NCBI RefSeq assembly: GCF_900107745.1
Contig: NZ_FNRO01000003.1
Span: 372,001 to 436,000, forward strand
Direction of reading: 5' to 3'
DNA from: Variovorax sp. YR216
GTDB taxonomy: Bacteria > Pseudomonadota > Gammaproteobacteria > Burkholderiales > Burkholderiaceae_C
DNA length: 64,000 nt
A model generated the notes under the pieces. It worked only from the letters and a program-made list of their open reading frames with translations. It was not told the DNA's origin and ran no database searches. A program made the translations under genes and the position numbers. Within the stretch, counting starts at the first letter, position 1. Each line of letters opens with the position of its first letter. Below, one piece after another: positions 63,228 to 64,000 of this stretch.

Positions 63228-64000
63228 ATGACTTTGCACATCGGCAACATCGCGCTGGAAAACAGCCTGTTCGTCGCGCCCATGGCGGGCGTCACGGACC
63301 GGCCGTTTCGCATGCTGTGCCGCGAACTCGGTGCGGGTTATGCGGTGAGCGAGATGGTCACTTCGCGCAAGGAACTCTGGAACAGCCTCAAGACATCGCG
63401 GCGCGCCAATCACGATGGCGAGCCCGGCCCCATTTCGGTGCAGATCGCAGGCACCGATGCCGACATGATGTTTGAGGCCGCGCAATACAACATCGACCGT
63501 GGTGCGCAGATCATCGACATCAACATGGGCTGCCCCGCGAAGAAGGTCTGCAACAAGTGGGCCGGCTCGGCATTGATGCGTGACGAGCCGCTCGCGCTCG
63601 AGATCGCCGAGGCGGTCGTCAGGGCTGCTGCGCCGCACAACGTGCCGGTCACGCTCAAGATGCGCACCGGCTGGAGCGAAGACCATCGCAACGCTGTCAC
63701 GCTCGCGCGCCGCTTCGAAGCGGCTGGCGTGCAGATGCTCACCGTGCACGGACGCACGCGCGAGCAGGGCTACAAGGGCCACGCTGAATACGACACGATC
63801 GCGGCGGTCAAGGCCGCGGTACGGATTCCGGTTGTCGCCAACGGCGACATCACTTCACCAGAGAAAGCGCGCGACGTGCTGGCGCTGACCGGCGCGGACG
63901 CCATCATGGTCGGTCGTGCTGCGCAAGGCCGCCCGTGGATCTTTCGCGAGATCGCGCACTTCCTCGACACGGGTACGCACTTGGCCCCGCCGTTGGTGGC
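63228..64000 (+). CDS. dusB: tRNA-dihydrouridine synthase B (3' end outside window)
   Basis: The first 257 residues of a Dus-family flavoprotein: HIGNIALENSLFVAPMAGVT at the start, the FMN/uridine region with DINMGCPAKKVCNKWAGSAL and the catalytic Cys near 102, VTLKMRTGW, LTVHGRTREQGYKG and VANGDITSPEKA. It reduces specific uridines in tRNA D-loops. A TACAAT box at 63176-63181 is the likely -10. The gene runs out of the window. Confidence 0.95.
   Translation, partial: MTLHIGNIALENSLFVAPMAGVTDRPFRMLCRELGAGYAVSEMVTSRKELWNSLKTSRRANHDGEPGPISVQIAGTDADMMFEAAQYNIDRGAQIIDINMGCPAKKVCNKWAGSALMRDEPLALEIAEAVVRAAAPHNVPVTLKMRTGWSEDHRNAVTLARRFEAAGVQMLTVHGRTREQGYKGHAEYDTIAAVKAAVRIPVVANGDITSPEKARDVLALTGADAIMVGRAAQGRPWIFREIAHFLDTGTHLAPPLV

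Overview
The window is high-GC chromosomal DNA of a betaproteobacterium, most likely a Variovorax-like member of the Comamonadaceae. The evidence is the gene content and order (rplM-rpsI-erpA, anmK / M23 peptidase / tyrS, ybeZ-ybeY, SAH riboswitch-ahcY-metF, gltIJKL), the dense coding with many 4-base ATGA overlaps, and a dispersed intergenic repeat. Assignment to a genus is inference. No insertion sequence, integrase, prophage or CRISPR array was seen. One elongator tRNA-Met gene is present and no rRNA.

Region by region. 1-841: 3' part of a fumarylacetoacetate hydrolase family gene. 842-5994: an accessory island read on the minus strand, with a Lon-type AAA+ ATPase lacking a protease domain, a frameshifted gene for a protein with a zinc-binding-like Cys/His motif, two intact paralogous calcineurin-type phosphoesterases, a small protein of unknown family and a decayed third phosphoesterase. 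The genes touch or overlap, so they form one operon; this is the main candidate for an undescribed system. 5995-15684: a TetR-controlled acyl-CoA beta-oxidation operon (acyl-CoA dehydrogenase, DUF2147 exported protein, HAD-crotonase fusion, thiolase, thioesterase, divergent SDR, DsbA-like isomerase, enoyl-CoA hydratase). 15698-21417: thioesterase, ATM1-type ABC exporter, 2-hydroxyacid dehydrogenase, amidase and LysR regulator. 21762-24915: glutamate/aspartate ABC importer gltIJKL. 25058-30065: acetyltransferase, DUF4399 protein, HAD phosphatase, release factor 3 and an exported protein.

30166-34002: a SAH riboswitch followed by ahcY, a TlyA-type methyltransferase gene, metF and rlpA, linking SAH recycling, SAH production and methyl-folate supply. 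34016-41841: rlmJ, rplM-rpsI, erpA, MFS exporter, anmK, M23 peptidase, tyrS. 41851-48232: OmpA-type lipoprotein and FecR-domain protein, cation diffusion facilitator, dtd, ybeY, phoH-like ybeZ, ruvA, a membrane protein and ruvB.

48202-52148 looks like a lipid-remodelling locus. A single polypeptide joins a sterol-desaturase/alkylglycerol-monooxygenase-like domain to a YhhN (lysoplasmalogenase-like) domain. It is divergent from a PlcP-like phosphoesterase gene and an Agt-like glycosyltransferase gene, and the 144-base spacer carries two arrays of 11-base-spaced GTCAT-type repeats that match Pho boxes. The pair is therefore probably switched on by phosphate starvation to replace phospholipid with glycolipid. 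52271-64000: small lipoprotein, exported intradiol dioxygenase, tRNA-Met, ECF sigma factor with a proline-rich membrane partner, enoyl-CoA hydratase, M61 peptidase, dsbC, UbiH-like monooxygenase, MOSC protein, ychF, glutathione S-transferase, yqaA, and the 5' part of dusB.
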